A stretch of 64,000 nucleotides of DNA, from positions 21,049,020-21,113,019 of the forward strand of contig NC_080546.1 of the NCBI RefSeq assembly GCF_028640845.1. Direction: 5' to 3'. The position numbers and the translations under genes were made by a program. The DNA is from Ahaetulla prasina. Lineage: Eukaryota; Chordata; Lepidosauria; Squamata; Colubridae. Positions 34,461 to 45,140 of the stretch are shown here, piece after piece; positions within the stretch are counted from its first letter, which is position 1; each line of letters opens with the position of its first letter. Under the pieces are notes generated by a model. That model was given only the letters and a program-made list of their open reading frames with translations, searched no databases and was not told the origin of the DNA.

Positions 34461-36028
34461 GACTCATGGGGTAAAGGTGTTACATGGCATACTGAGAGAT
34501 ACCCATTAGTATCTATGCCACTACATTCTGGACCAGCTGAAGCTTCTGGATGGTCACCAAGGACAGCCTCATGTAAAGTTAATTGCAATAGTCAAGCCAC
34601 AATATAACCAGAGCCTGAATTATCATCATCATTTAATGACCCGATAATCCCTTGTGTGGTGGAGTCTGGGCAACTGAATGGAGCTAGCAGAGCATTTTAA
34701 TGGCCGGATGCCCTTCCTGTCGCCAATGCAGAGCTTTGTTCAGCAGATATATTCTCATTGTGCCCAGAGAAAGAAATATCTGCCTCTACCTAGGATCGAC
34801 CTCACAGCCTCCTGATTGTGAGGCAAGAGCTCCTCCTCTAGGCCACTGTACCTGGACCTAAGCTGCATGATCAGCCTAAAAGTCCACCTGATCTTGGAAA
34901 GAGTGCAAATGGTGCACCAAATGAACCTTGGCAAAGGCCTTCTGGGCCAGAGCTGCTCCCTGCTAATCAAACAGGAATTGTGCGTCCAGGAAGACCCCAG
35001 ATTGTGTACTACTATTAAATGGGTAAGCACTACCCCCATCCAAGATTATTGGGTAGGTTGGATAAGGCACATGATTAAGAAGAAAAAAATATTCCTACTT
35101 CAGGAATATTCAGATCATAGCTAAGTAAGAGGCAAAATCTCCACAAATCAGAGACCTGAGCTTGTGCTCTGAAGATATTAAAGCTACACATTGGTGTAAA
35201 TGGAAGAGAGGTGTGATTCCCATGGACTCTTGGAAAAATGCTACTGATATCCAAAGGCAGAATGAAATTTCATGACTGCTAGCCTTTGCTTTCAATCAGC
35301 AACTTTATCAGGGCTGTGAAAGAAGATACCAAAGGTTTCATCATATAATTTTGCTGAATGTCATCCAGAATCACTTGCTTGTGAAATGGGCAACTATATA
35401 AATTAGGCAGATAGGTAAACAAAATATTGCGGTGTTTCCAAATTTCAGGAGACAGTTATGATGCTAATGGGCCACTGCTTCCAAAAGTATTCAGAAAGCA
35501 GAAAAATCTGATACCTCTCACGCTAGTAATTTACAAGTATTCAGCCAGCTTCTTGAGCCTTAGCCATTATTATTATTATTATTATTGGTTTTTAAAATGC
35601 TTAACTTTCGGCCTATTCTACTTTCACAACCTTTATTCTTAGAAACTTGTAAACTCCTGTTGTAGGGATTCCAAAGGCCTATTCAAGTGGAAGAAGTGCT
35701 AATCTTCTGTTGGCAACTTGCAATCCTCCAAAAAAAACATGGCAAAGTAGCAATAACAATTTCTCCTGCATTTCACAGTTACTAACAATTGGAGATGGGT
35801 AATTCTTCTGATAAGTCAGGCTGAACTCCTTTGAACCAATCTGACAACTTATGTTTCTTTTGTAGGATGCCCAATTCATGTTTCAACCACAAGAGCAAGA
35901 GGGAAGTTCAAAACAATCCCAATCTGTTGCCAAGCCGCTCACCTGGCACATGATTCGTATTTTTTCCCTGGCATTTGATGTAACAACTGCTAGGTAGTCT
36001 CTCATCAGAATTAATGGTTGTTGGGGTG

Positions 36029-36217
36029 TGTAATGTATCTTTAAGAATTTTGGAGGGAAATTAGAGCGGGAAATAGCACGTTGCTGATTGGCTGTTGCCC
36101 CCGACTGAACTGTATATAAAGAGAGGTTTGTCTGTTGCTCGCTGCTGGGTTCACTATAAACTAAAGAGCTGTTGTCACTCATCTGGTCTCCTGCCTCGTT
36201 ATTGCCCGAATCTAACA
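36029..36217 (+). repeat. Gypsy 5' LTR
   Basis: TGTAATG...TCTAACA, with a TATA box (GTATATAAAGAG near 36111) that would drive the element. Confidence 0.95.
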
Positions 36218-36218
36218 C

Positions 36219-36236
36219 TGGCGACGAAGGTGGGAT
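36219..36236 (+). promoter_or_regulatory. Gypsy primer-binding site
   Basis: TGGCGACGAAGGTGGG starts two bases after the LTR. TGGCGACG would pair with a tRNA 3' end CGTCGCCA (Ser-type in mag-like elements). The tRNA assignment is inference. Confidence 0.6.
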
Positions 36237-36292
36237 CTCGAGGCAAAAGAGCGCCAGGAACGAACCCAGCAAAATAAGGGCGGATAGCGACG

Positions 36293-37030
36293 ATGTCCAG
36301 CTATACACCGCCAGCGCCATTCGACCCAGCCAAAGAAAAATGGGGGTCATACATGGCTCGTTTCGAGTGTTTCCTCGAAGCAAACGAACTACAGGGGGTC
36401 TCCGACAACAGGAAGAGAGCATACTTCCTAAGCCACTGCGGTTCGGAAGTTTTCGACACCGCAGAGTCGCTTTCGGAGCCAACGCCGGTACAGTCGGTAC
36501 CGTGGCAAACCCTGCAGACCGCCCTTCGGGCTCACTATGCACCGACGCCCTCAAAATTTGTTCAAAGGTTCGAATTGCGGCAACGGATGCAGCGAGAGGG
36601 CGAATCGATTCGCGAGTACATGGCAGCGCTGAGAAAAGCCGCTAACCATTGCGAATATCGAGACCTGGAAGACGCATTACTCGACCAACTCATCTGCGGG
36701 GTCAGAGACATCCGACTGCGACGGCGGCTGCTGTCCAGAAGCAACCTAACACTGGCCGTCGCCTTGGACGAGGCCAGGGCTCACGAGATGTCCACCCAAG
36801 TGGCAGAAACCCTGCAAACACCGATCGCGCAGGGGCGAAAACAACCCCGGTCCACAATGAGGAAGTCCAGGCCGAAGAGGACGGCGAGGAAGAGGAAGAA
36901 GTCTTCCACACCGGGAGGCCAAGGAATGACGACCGGGACGAATGCGCGAGTTGCGGGGGACAACACAAACGACAAGACTGCAAATTTAAGGATGCGACTT
37001 GTCGGCGGTGCGAAAGGAAGGGGCACATAG
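36293..37030 (+). CDS. Gypsy Gag (capsid part; frame runs off)
   Basis: The ATG at 36293 opens a 245-codon frame. Residues 1 to about 180 are a typical retrotransposon Gag capsid domain: FDPAKEKWGSYMARFECFLE, then KRAYFLSHCG, then FVQRFELRQRMQREGESIRE and LIDQ-like QLICGVRD. After about residue 180 the frame becomes basic, low-quality sequence. The nucleocapsid zinc knuckles continue instead in the -1 frame (36943 onward). The switch lies near 36831-36845, where GGGG and AAAA runs occur. It could be a programmed slip, but it falls inside Gag rather than at the Gag-Pol border, so a one-base deletion or sequencing error is more likely. Confidence 0.85.
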   Translation: MSSYTPPAPFDPAKEKWGSYMARFECFLEANELQGVSDNRKRAYFLSHCGSEVFDTAESLSEPTPVQSVPWQTLQTALRAHYAPTPSKFVQRFELRQRMQREGESIREYMAALRKAANHCEYRDLEDALLDQLICGVRDIRLRRRLLSRSNLTLAVALDEARAHEMSTQVAETLQTPIAQGRKQPRSTMRKSRPKRTARKRKKSSTPGGQGMTTGTNARVAGDNTNDKTANLRMRLVGGAKGRGT

Positions 37031-39894
37031 CACAGGCCTGTCGAGCGCCCCAACCTTCCCGCCAAAAATTCAAACCGACCAATCAGAGCGCGGGAACGAC
37101 GAAGAAGCCCGTGATTGGTCGATTCAAAAAAGACGCGAAACTTAATCAGACTGCCGTGAGAATAGGCCAAGCCGCCACACGCCTTGAAAAAAAGATTTTC
37201 ACTAAAACACACATTGAAGGGGTGCCGTGCCGAATGTCCTGGGACACTCTCGTGAAACGTTTGCCAGCCGTCGCGAAGCACAAGCTGCAACCACAGAAAC
37301 TAAGGGTACAAGATTACCAAGGAAATCGCATCCCCGTCCGAGGGGTAACGTCCGTCCAAGTCAAGTATGGACAACACAACAAGACCTTGCCCATCACCGT
37401 GGTCGACGGAACCTTGCCGAGCTTGTTGGGACTGGACTGGTTCCGGGCATTGGGCATGGGAGTGACCGGAGTCTTCCGAAACGACGTCAACCTAAAAGAC
37501 GCACTAATGAAGGAGTTCGGGGACGTCTTCAAAGACTGTTTGGGCAAGTACGAGGGGACCCCGATCTCCTTTAACCTTGACCCACAGGTTGCCCCGATCC
37601 GGTTAAAGGCTAGGAGGGTCCCGTTCGCCCTGAAGCCCAAAATTGACCGGGAGCTGGACAAACTAGTAAGCCAGGGAATACTAGTGCCAGTTGACCATGC
37701 AAAGTGGGAGACACCCATAGTCACCCCGATCAAACCGGACGGGTCGGTCCGGATTTGTGCCGACTACAAGGCAACGCTTAATAAAGCATTGCAGAAGAGT
37801 GCCTACCCCGTCCCAGTAGTACAACACTTACTGCACTCTTTGGGGCACGGCCAGGTCTTCGCCAAGCTAGATTTGGCCCAAGCCTATCAGCAGTTACCCG
37901 TAGATAGCAACACGGCCGAAGCACAAACGATCGTAACGCACAGGGGTGCTTTTAAATGCACCCGGTTACAGTTTGGGGTTAGTGTGGCTCCAGGGTTATT
38001 TCAGAACCTAATGGAGCGGCTATTGCAGGGACTCCCCGGGGTGGTACCGTACTTTGATGACGTACTGGTATCCGCCGAAAATCTAGAAGAATTAGGGGTA
38101 CGGTTGAGAAAAGTTCTGGGCATTTTCCGGTCCGCCGGTCTCAAAGTCAAACTAAATAAATGCCAGATAGGGGTAGGATCCGTGGAATTCCTGGGCTATC
38201 GGATAGACAAGGAAGGAATCCACCCCACAGAAAGCAAGGTTAGGGCAATCAGGAAGGCCCCAGCTCCCCAAAACAAAACAGAGTTACAGGCGTTCTTAGG
38301 TCTGGTCAACTTTTACGCGGTATTTTTGAAAAATAAGGCGACTATAGCCGAACCGCTCCACAAATTACTGACGAAGACAGCTGTGTGGTCTTGGGGAAAG
38401 GCGGAAGCTAGGGCATTCGAAGCAGTAAAAAACCTTCTGTCTAGCGATAGTTTACTGATTCAATATAATGGCACGCTGCCATTGGTGTTAGTTTGTGATG
38501 CGTCTCCCTACCGGGTGGGGGCTGTGCTCAGCCACAGGTTGCCAAATGGCACAGAAGCCCCTATAGCATTTTACTCCCGAACAATGTCATCGGCTGAAAG
38601 AAACTATAGTCAGCTGGATAGAGAAGCCTTGGCCATAGTTTCCGGGGTGAAGAAGTTCCATGAATATGTATTTGGCCGTGATTTCGAAATCGTCACAGAC
38701 CATAGACCCCTACTAGGCCTGTTGGCAGGCGACCGCCCAACGCCCGTGGCACTTTTGCCTAGACTGACCCGGTGGACTATCTTTCTGGCTGCGTATTCGT
38801 ACAAATTGTTGCATCGGCCAGGAAAAGAGTTGGGGCATGCAGACGCTTTGAGCAGATGCCCACTACCAGAGACTATCGAAGACCCCACTCCGGGCGCACC
38901 CGTCCTGCTAATTGACTCTTTGGACTCGGGTCCAGTCACTTCCAAGGAGGTGGCTCGGGCTTCTTACAAGGACATTACAATAAGAACTGTAATGGGTTGT
39001 GTGCAAAGAGGATGGCCCGCTGCGCCGGGCGAGCGGTTTAAGGAATATGTAAAGAAACGCGGGGAATTGTCGGCTCAAGGAGGGTGTCTGCTCTGGGGGG
39101 ATAGAGTGGTAATCCCGGAGAAATTGAGGAAAAAAGTTTTGGAACTCCTACATGAGGGCCACCCTGGGATAGTGAGAATGAAAGGTCTAGCAAGGAGCTA
39201 TGTGTGGTGGCCTTTGATGGACAAGGAGATTAGCGACAGGGTAGGAAAATGCCAAGCCTGCCAGGAGTCCAGACCACTACCACCAACGGCCCCAATTCAG
39301 GAGTGGGAGAGACCCCAGGGCCCATGGTCTAGGATCCACATCGATTTTGCCGGCCCTTTCCACGGGCAAACATTCCTAGTGGTAGTCGATGCCTATTCCA
39401 AATGGCTGGAAATCATTCTTATGAAATCCATGACAGCCGAGGCCGTAATCCCAGTCCTGCGGCGCCTATTTGTAACCCATGGGTTACCAGACACCCTAGT
39501 CTCCGACAACGGCCCTCAATTCACAGCGACCCTGTTTGAAGGGTACTTGGCAGAAGAGGGCATCAGACATGTCCTCTCGGCGCCGTTCCACCCTGCGACG
39601 AACGGCCTTGCAGAACGCTTGCACAAGTGCAAAGAAGCATTGTCCCGAATCAGGCCAGGCGATTGGCAATTAAAAATTGACACTTTCCTCGCAGTGCAAC
39701 ACAGAACCCCCTGTGTAGCCACTGGCCGCAGCCCAGCAGAACTACTGATGGGCAGGAAGCTGAGGTGCCCATTAGACCGGTTAAACCCAAACTACACCCC
39801 AGACGGGTACAAAGGGGCAAACGGTAAAACAAGAGAAATGACAGTGGGAAGTCCAGTATGGGCACACAATTACGGGAAGGCCCAAATTGGGTAA
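36649..39894 (+). CDS. Gypsy nucleocapsid and Pol polyprotein (protease motif lost)
   Basis: Open frame of 1081 codons; the real coding part begins near 36840. Numbering from 36649: zinc knuckles at 99-112 (CASCGGQHKRQDC) and 118-131 (CRRCERKGHIAQAC). The protease-like region spans about 185-270 and ends LPSLLGLDWF, but CRM196 is followed directly by SWDT, where family members carry the catalytic D(S/T)G. Reverse transcriptase spans about 320-500 with YFDD at 468-471. RNase H starts near D617 (CDASPYRVGAVLSH). Integrase has HX2H...CX2C (835, 838, 868, 871) and the triad D899, D953, E989 (D-X35-E). It stops at 39894 after a -1 break; the natural C-terminus continues in the next frame. Confidence 0.93.
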   Translation: MRISRPGRRITRPTHLRGQRHPTATAAAVQKQPNTGRRLGRGQGSRDVHPSGRNPANTDRAGAKTTPVHNEEVQAEEDGEEEEEVFHTGRPRNDDRDECASCGGQHKRQDCKFKDATCRRCERKGHIAQACRAPQPSRQKFKPTNQSAGTTKKPVIGRFKKDAKLNQTAVRIGQAATRLEKKIFTKTHIEGVPCRMSWDTLVKRLPAVAKHKLQPQKLRVQDYQGNRIPVRGVTSVQVKYGQHNKTLPITVVDGTLPSLLGLDWFRALGMGVTGVFRNDVNLKDALMKEFGDVFKDCLGKYEGTPISFNLDPQVAPIRLKARRVPFALKPKIDRELDKLVSQGILVPVDHAKWETPIVTPIKPDGSVRICADYKATLNKALQKSAYPVPVVQHLLHSLGHGQVFAKLDLAQAYQQLPVDSNTAEAQTIVTHRGAFKCTRLQFGVSVAPGLFQNLMERLLQGLPGVVPYFDDVLVSAENLEELGVRLRKVLGIFRSAGLKVKLNKCQIGVGSVEFLGYRIDKEGIHPTESKVRAIRKAPAPQNKTELQAFLGLVNFYAVFLKNKATIAEPLHKLLTKTAVWSWGKAEARAFEAVKNLLSSDSLLIQYNGTLPLVLVCDASPYRVGAVLSHRLPNGTEAPIAFYSRTMSSAERNYSQLDREALAIVSGVKKFHEYVFGRDFEIVTDHRPLLGLLAGDRPTPVALLPRLTRWTIFLAAYSYKLLHRPGKELGHADALSRCPLPETIEDPTPGAPVLLIDSLDSGPVTSKEVARASYKDITIRTVMGCVQRGWPAAPGERFKEYVKKRGELSAQGGCLLWGDRVVIPEKLRKKVLELLHEGHPGIVRMKGLARSYVWWPLMDKEISDRVGKCQACQESRPLPPTAPIQEWERPQGPWSRIHIDFAGPFHGQTFLVVVDAYSKWLEIILMKSMTAEAVIPVLRRLFVTHGLPDTLVSDNGPQFTATLFEGYLAEEGIRHVLSAPFHPATNGLAERLHKCKEALSRIRPGDWQLKIDTFLAVQHRTPCVATGRSPAELLMGRKLRCPLDRLNPNYTPDGYKGANGKTREMTVGSPVWAHNYGKAQIG

Positions 39895-40292
39895 AGGGGA
39901 CAATCATTGAAACAACCGGACCCAAATCGTATCGGGTAGAGACAGAGGATGACCGGGTTTGGAAGCGCCACATAGATCAATTAAGAAAACGAACAATCAC
40001 AAGTCCAGAAACAGGCCCTGACTATGCAATGTTTGAATCCACAGCTGACTCAAACCCGGGGCAAACGCGGGACTTATCTGACTGCGATGAGATCCAGCAA
40101 CACCAACCGGTCCCTCCTGAAAAGAGCAGGAACGAGGCTGCAAATAATCCAGGGCCGGATGGCCTGGAGGAGGAGCTGAGAGGAACAAACAGTCCCTCCG
40201 GCCAGCTCGACTCACTCCCAGAGAATGAATTGCGCAGGTCCGAAAGAGTTAGGAGACGCCCAGTCTATTTGCGTGACTACGTAGAGAAATAA
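39858..40292 (+). CDS. Gypsy Pol C-terminal tail (shifted frame)
   Basis: The real coding part begins near 39885, where the previous frame is lost in a GGGAAGGCCC context. It encodes WVKGTIIETTGPKSYRVETE, the small barrel usual at the end of Ty3 integrases, then an acidic/Pro linker and a basic RRSERVRRRPVYLRDYVEK end before TAA. The ATG at 39858 is not thought to be a start. Confidence 0.8.
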   Translation: MGTQLREGPNWVKGTIIETTGPKSYRVETEDDRVWKRHIDQLRKRTITSPETGPDYAMFESTADSNPGQTRDLSDCDEIQQHQPVPPEKSRNEAANNPGPDGLEEELRGTNSPSGQLDSLPENELRRSERVRRRPVYLRDYVEK

Positions 40293-40326
40293 GATGTTAA
40301 TTTCATGTAAATAGGGGTAAAATGTT

Positions 40327-40343
40327 TTCTGGGAGGGAAGGAG
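40327..40343 (+). promoter_or_regulatory. Gypsy polypurine tract
   Basis: GGGAGGGAAGGAG directly abuts the 3' LTR, as required for plus-strand priming. Confidence 0.85.
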
Positions 40344-40532
40344 TGTAATGTATCTTTAAGAATTTTGGAGGGAAATTAGAGCGGGAAATAGCACGTTGCT
40401 GATTGGCTGTTGCCCCCGACTGAACTGTATATAAAGAGAGGTTTGTCTGTTGCTCGCTGCTGGGTTCACTATAAACTAAAGAGCTGTTGTCACTCATCTG
40501 GTCTCCTGCCTCGTTATTGCCCGAATCTAACA
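40344..40532 (+). repeat. Gypsy 3' LTR
   Basis: 189 bp, read as identical to the 5' LTR. Confidence 0.95.
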
Positions 40533-40537
40533 GGGTG

Positions 40538-41371
40538 GGCTTCAGGGGTGGGCTCCTGGGGGTTCAGCAGGGTTTGGGCAATCGTCTGGCCAAGAATCAC
40601 CCCAAATGTCACCCATGCTGGTCACACCCACCCCACCCTGCTCCTCCCAGGAGTCTCATGTGGCCCGTTCATCATTCCAGGTAAGTGCAGGGGCCGCGTG
40701 GAGAGTCTGGGAGGGCAAAAAACAGGCCTACCGGAGGTTCCGAAAGACCGGAAATGGTAAAGTGACCAGATTTCAGTGATGGCAAAGCAGGACACCATTG
40801 ACCGGGGGGGAGGCTGTGCATGCGTGCTGAGTCTTGCCACCTGCCTGAAGGAGGAGGAGCGGCTGCTGCTTCTCCGCTCTTCCAGGCAGGCTCGGCTCTC
40901 CTCGGCTCTCCTCTCGGCTCTTCTCTTCCTCTCGGGTGAAGTCAAGCGGCATCTCTCCTCCCTCTCGCTCCCCCTTCTCCGCCACTCCCCCTTCTCCGCC
41001 TCCTCCTCTTGCGTTGCCGCCTCCCATTTTCAGAATGGGAGTGAAACAAAAAAAAATCGGTACTTTTTGGAATTGCCGCGGGACGCGGGACAAATTATTA
41101 AAAAGCGGGACTGTCCCGCCAAAAGCGGGACATTTGGTCACTATAGGAAACGGGCCTGTTTCTGGCCTCTGGAGGGCCTCCGGGCCCTGGGGGAAGTTTT
41201 TACCCTCCCAGAGGCTCAAGGAAAGCTCCGGAGCCTGGGGAGGGTGAAAAATGCCCTCCCCCCCCCCGCAGCCATGGTGCCGGGAGCCAACTAGGCCACA
41301 CCCACCATAGCCATGCCCAGTCAGCAACAGGGCAGCGAACCCATTCCAAAGGATCTGAAGCCCACCCGTGC
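40538..41371. mobile_element. hAT-type miniature element (right part) with nested element
   Basis: GGCTTCAGG at the left and CTGAAGCCCACCCGTG at the right are inverted ends. The outermost bases of the left end (TTGGGGTG, to 36028) lie on the other side of the Gypsy, so the Gypsy split this terminal repeat. The interior resembles 20886-21287. A second element at about 40760-41143 (AGTGACCAGAT...ATTTGGTCACT) with GCGGGAC repeats is nested inside. Confidence 0.7.
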
Positions 41372-42170
41372 CCTACTTCCCATCACTCTTTCTGCTTCAG
41401 TTATAAAATGTGGTGTTTCACTGTGAGATTCTAGTCCTTAGTTTCTCTCTTAACCTTCTTTATTTTATCTCACACATTCTTCTGTTGTCCAGAATACAGG
41501 GCCACCGTAGGAAATAAAGAAAAGCTTCTAAAGCAGATATATCCTACTGTGTAGCTACTGCTGAAATAACACAGAGTATCACTCTATTCTTTTTCTTCAG
41601 GGTTGTTCTGTATCTTTTATTTTGGCACTTTTCTGAGAAGTTCCGCAAGTTCAACTGTTGACTTTTAAAGGCACTTCCTGAATTCAAAAGCTTACTTTTG
41701 AATAAGGATAATTTTTATTTCTGCACAGCAGCAATTGAATTTTTCCTCCTGAATCTTACCTGCATGACAACGGCCTTTCATGCTGTTTTGATTTTTATGT
41801 ATCTGAATCTGAATCTGCTACATGATGAGACAGCGATGGCTGTCAATATTTCTGAATCTTTGTAATCAGGAACAATATACATGGTGGGTAAGTATGTGTA
41901 TGTTTGCAATTTACAAACAGACTATAAACTTACAATAGAATACAAGTGTGAAATAGTGGGGTTGAAGTGAATTAAAGATGCTGATATCCAGTTAGATCTG
42001 GCATCTCTTTCCAAAAATATATAATCCTGATTGGTTACTTCAATCTCTTTAGATCTGCTAAATACCTAAATAAAATGATAATCCTTAAATAAAGGACATT
42101 TTTTGGTTGGCTTTGACCTTTCTACTACAAACTTAGGAGGAAGTTACCACTACCAAACTATCCTATAAGG

Positions 42171-42652
42171 CAGTGATGGTTAACCTTTATGGTGCCGAGT
42201 GCCCAAAGCGTGCATGTGCAAGCATAAATGCACGTGCACATGCCAGAACCCCCAAAACGCAATGTGAGCGCCCACCGCGCATGCGCCCTGTTTCGGGCCT
42301 GGAAAGCCGCCTGCACCAACCTGCATCCCCTCATGCATGCATCCAGTGGTGGGATTCAGCCAGTTCGCACCACTTCGGGAGAACCGGTTGTTAATTTTCT
42401 GAGCAGTGAACTGGTTGTTGGAAGAAATCATTAGGGTTGTTAAATTATTTGAAGCCCACCACTCTATGCACCCCACCCTATGCACGTGTTTCCCACATGC
42501 ACCCGCCCCACACATGCGTGGCAGAGACCCGAAGACCAGATGGCCAGTGGGAGCCATGTGCGCATGCGCGGGCTGGGGCAACAACTGGCATGCCCACCGA
42601 CAGGGCTCTGCGTGCCACCTGTGGCACACGTGCCATAGGTTCACCATCACAG
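42171..42652. mobile_element. hAT miniature element (CAGTGATGGTTAACC) with nested copy
   Basis: The ends CAGTGATGGTTAACC and GGTTCACCATCACAG are flanked by exact 8-bp duplications CTATAAGG (42163-42170, 42653-42660). The GC-rich interior is interrupted by a CAGTGGTGGG-family element at 42344-42464. Confidence 0.9.
42344..42464. mobile_element. Nested hAT miniature element (CAGTGGTGGG family)
   Basis: It begins CAGTGGTGGGATTCAGCCAG and ends GAAGCCCACCACTC, with similar 8-mers CATGCATC and TATGCACC. It is nearly identical in part to 50161-50297. Confidence 0.8.
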
Positions 42653-43529
42653 CTATAAGGGCTAAGATTTTGTACATGTGAGAAAGTAATTTTCAAAACT
42701 GTTAAACATATTTTGTTTATGCAAACACTCAGAGTTGATAACCCCACATTGAAACAAATTTCCAATCAATTTTACTTACTTTCCATTGATCCATGACTCT
42801 TACCCAAAATGTAACTAAATTGTGTATGTTGTATGCAAAAAAATGCACAGCCATCCATTTGCTAAGCCCAATTAATTTTACAGTTTATTCTTTTCTTTTT
42901 ATAGGTAACCTGTTTTCTATTATTGAGCACACCAGGAGGCTGAAAAGAATCTTAAGTGCGAGCAGATTGTTAAATGAAAACTCGACTTTTTATAGCAGTT
43001 GGTAAGTTGCTACTTATAGTTCATATCCAGTGCATTGGATGAAATCAAAATCTGCAGGGGATGACCATCCAGGAGGAAAGAATTATCATAGGTATGTGGT
43101 ATCTATGTGCAATTTTTCTCTAAATCTACCGCAGATGTTTGCAACTGTTAAATCTCAGATGGCCGCCAGATGGCACTTTAGTATTTTACTTAGCAATTTC
43201 TTTTTTAAATATGGTTTTTAAATATCAACCATTTCCCGGTTTGTATCTTACTCTACAGGGGATAGATTCCAGCACTGATCAGATCTAATTAGAAATCATG
43301 CAAGTTAATGCTACCAATCTCAAATCTATTTAGTAAACAAATTAAGGAACTGTGAAGCAAGAAAATTCAGTAATACTATGCTGTTGTGAAAGTACATAAT
43401 ATAATATTAAAAGTAACACATTTCAATCCAGCAATTTGTAAGCATGCAATCATCCTGTATGTTCCAAAGATCTTTGACTTCTAAATATTGATCTATGTGA
43501 TGTGCTATAGATATATGATACATATATTT

Positions 43530-43531
<2 letters not shown>

Positions 43532-43579
<48 letters not shown>
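43532..43579. repeat. (GATA)n microsatellite
   Basis: About eleven GATA units. GATA arrays are abundant in snakes (Bkm-type sequence); a regulatory role here is not supported. Confidence 0.95.
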
Positions 43580-43581
<2 letters not shown>

Positions 43582-43589
43582 TATTATTA

Positions 43590-44120
43590 TCTCTTTTATT
43601 TATTAAACATGAAACTCAGTCAACCGAACATTTAAAAATGTGTCACAATTACAATTGACTGATGCTAGTGGTTGATACGGGTTGTTGCCAGTGTCCTAGG
43701 TATCAACCAAGTATCTTCTTAAAGTATATGATGTTCCGAGTAGCGTAGTTTTTTGCAGTTCTGCTGGTGTTATTGCAGGAAGTTGCAATTTCTGTGTTTT
43801 GTAAAATTCTTGGACATGGTACCAAGTGCCCCGATGACAATGGGAATCACTGTTACATGTTTCATCCATTGCTGTGTAGTTTCGATGGCCAGGTTGCGAT
43901 ATTTCGTGATTTTTTCCAGTTCTTTTTCTTCGACTCTGGCATCTTCTGATACCGCGATATCAATAAATTGTACATTTCAGTTTTCGACAACTGTGATATC
44001 TGGTGTATTGTGTTCCAAGTGATGATCCCTCTGTATTCAAAAGTCCCACAAGATCTTCATCTTCTCATTTTCTATAACTTTTTCCACTTTATGTTCCCAT
44101 GACTTTTTGGACACAGGTAT
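43590..44120 (-). mobile_element. Degenerate LINE ORF fragment, possibly R4/Dong-like
   Basis: The minus strand encodes a broken frame including VIPIVIGALGTM, which resembles a conserved stretch near the C-terminus of R4-type LINE ORFs (VIPIVVGALGTV). Short frames such as EYRGIITW flank it. Several stops and shifts are present. The family assignment is from memory and uncertain. Confidence 0.5.
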
Positions 44121-45140
44121 TTTTTACATAATGACCAGTAGATTAATTTAGCAATTAATATAATTATTATTATTTATTATTATTACCATCATCATTATAT
44201 TGTAGGGCCACATTACTAGCTGGATGCATATGACCTGCAGATCGGGCACATCTAATATTGTGAGTATACACATTGCAGTAGGTATACCTAGGTGGGCAAA
44301 GGCTCAATTGGAGCAGAGAAAACTCTGTATAATACTGTTTTATGGACTTCCTATAGAAAGCAGACACTTTTTTTTTGTCACAACAGTATACACAAACAAT
44401 TGTCATAGATAAAACAACATATCTTGAAGAAAATATATATATATAAGTAAAAAATATGCATCAACTATATCAATTTGATATAATGAAGGGAACAATAGGA
44501 CAGGAACGGTAGGCACTTTTGTGCTCTCATGCACGCCCCTTATAACTTCCCATATAAATTCCCAAGAAAATTTTGAATTCGAAGCAGTGCTGGCAGCAAA
44601 TGAAAGTTAAGCCTCTTGCAGATTCTCCTCTTTACATTGTATAAGCAGATTCACCTGTTGCATTAAATAGTAATGCGTTTTGTTGGTGTTCAGTGAGGTA
44701 CATCATTGTCTGAAAGCTCATTTGCACCACAGTGATACCGGCGAACATGAACAAGCCTAATTACGAACTTGTAATTAAAAGGACATGAGGTGTGCGAACC
44801 ACAACTGTGATAGTTCTATTTGATTCTTCTTCATCTTAAATTTAAGAAAATTCTAGGGCTATGAAGGAAAGTATTGTACTAATTAGAACTAGAAAGAAGA
44901 ATAGGGTGGATAGTTTTAACAAGCATACTTGCTGCATTTGAAAAATATTAAAATAATCCACTCAAGTAGATTTCTTGATCATCAGATCCACTGCTTCTGA
45001 AATCTCCATGAACCAAAAGAAGAATTGTAAACAAAAGTTGGCAATACAAATGTGTTTTGCATTCTATCATGTGTTATTTCTTCTGAAAAAGTAATAGTTT
45101 GTTCACTAAGACCAAAACCTTTGGATAAGACAAACTTGCT

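Larger units (their letters stand above)
36029..40532 (+). mobile_element. Young Ty3/Gypsy LTR retrotransposon
   Basis: This is a 4.5-kb element with 189-bp LTRs (36029-36217, 40344-40532) that I read as identical, and an exact 5-bp target duplication GGGTG (36024-36028, 40533-40537). A primer-binding site follows the 5' LTR and a purine tract precedes the 3' LTR. Gag, zinc knuckles, reverse transcriptase, RNase H and integrase are in Ty3 order, with no env. Identical LTRs imply recent insertion. Coding is damaged by two -1 frame breaks (near 36831-36845 and near 39880-39892) and by loss of the protease active-site motif, so this copy is probably not autonomous. It inserted in the end of an hAT-type miniature element. 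Confidence 0.95.

Noticed and set aside
40760..41294. Overlapping plus and minus frames of 100-184 codons near 40.6-41.3 kb
   Set aside because: They lie in GC-rich miniature-element DNA with pyrimidine tracts; no family resemblance and no conservation between the two related elements.
43532..43579. (GATA)n as a GATA-factor regulatory array or sex-linked marker
   Set aside because: A short ordinary microsatellite; nothing in the sequence ties it to regulation or to a sex chromosome.
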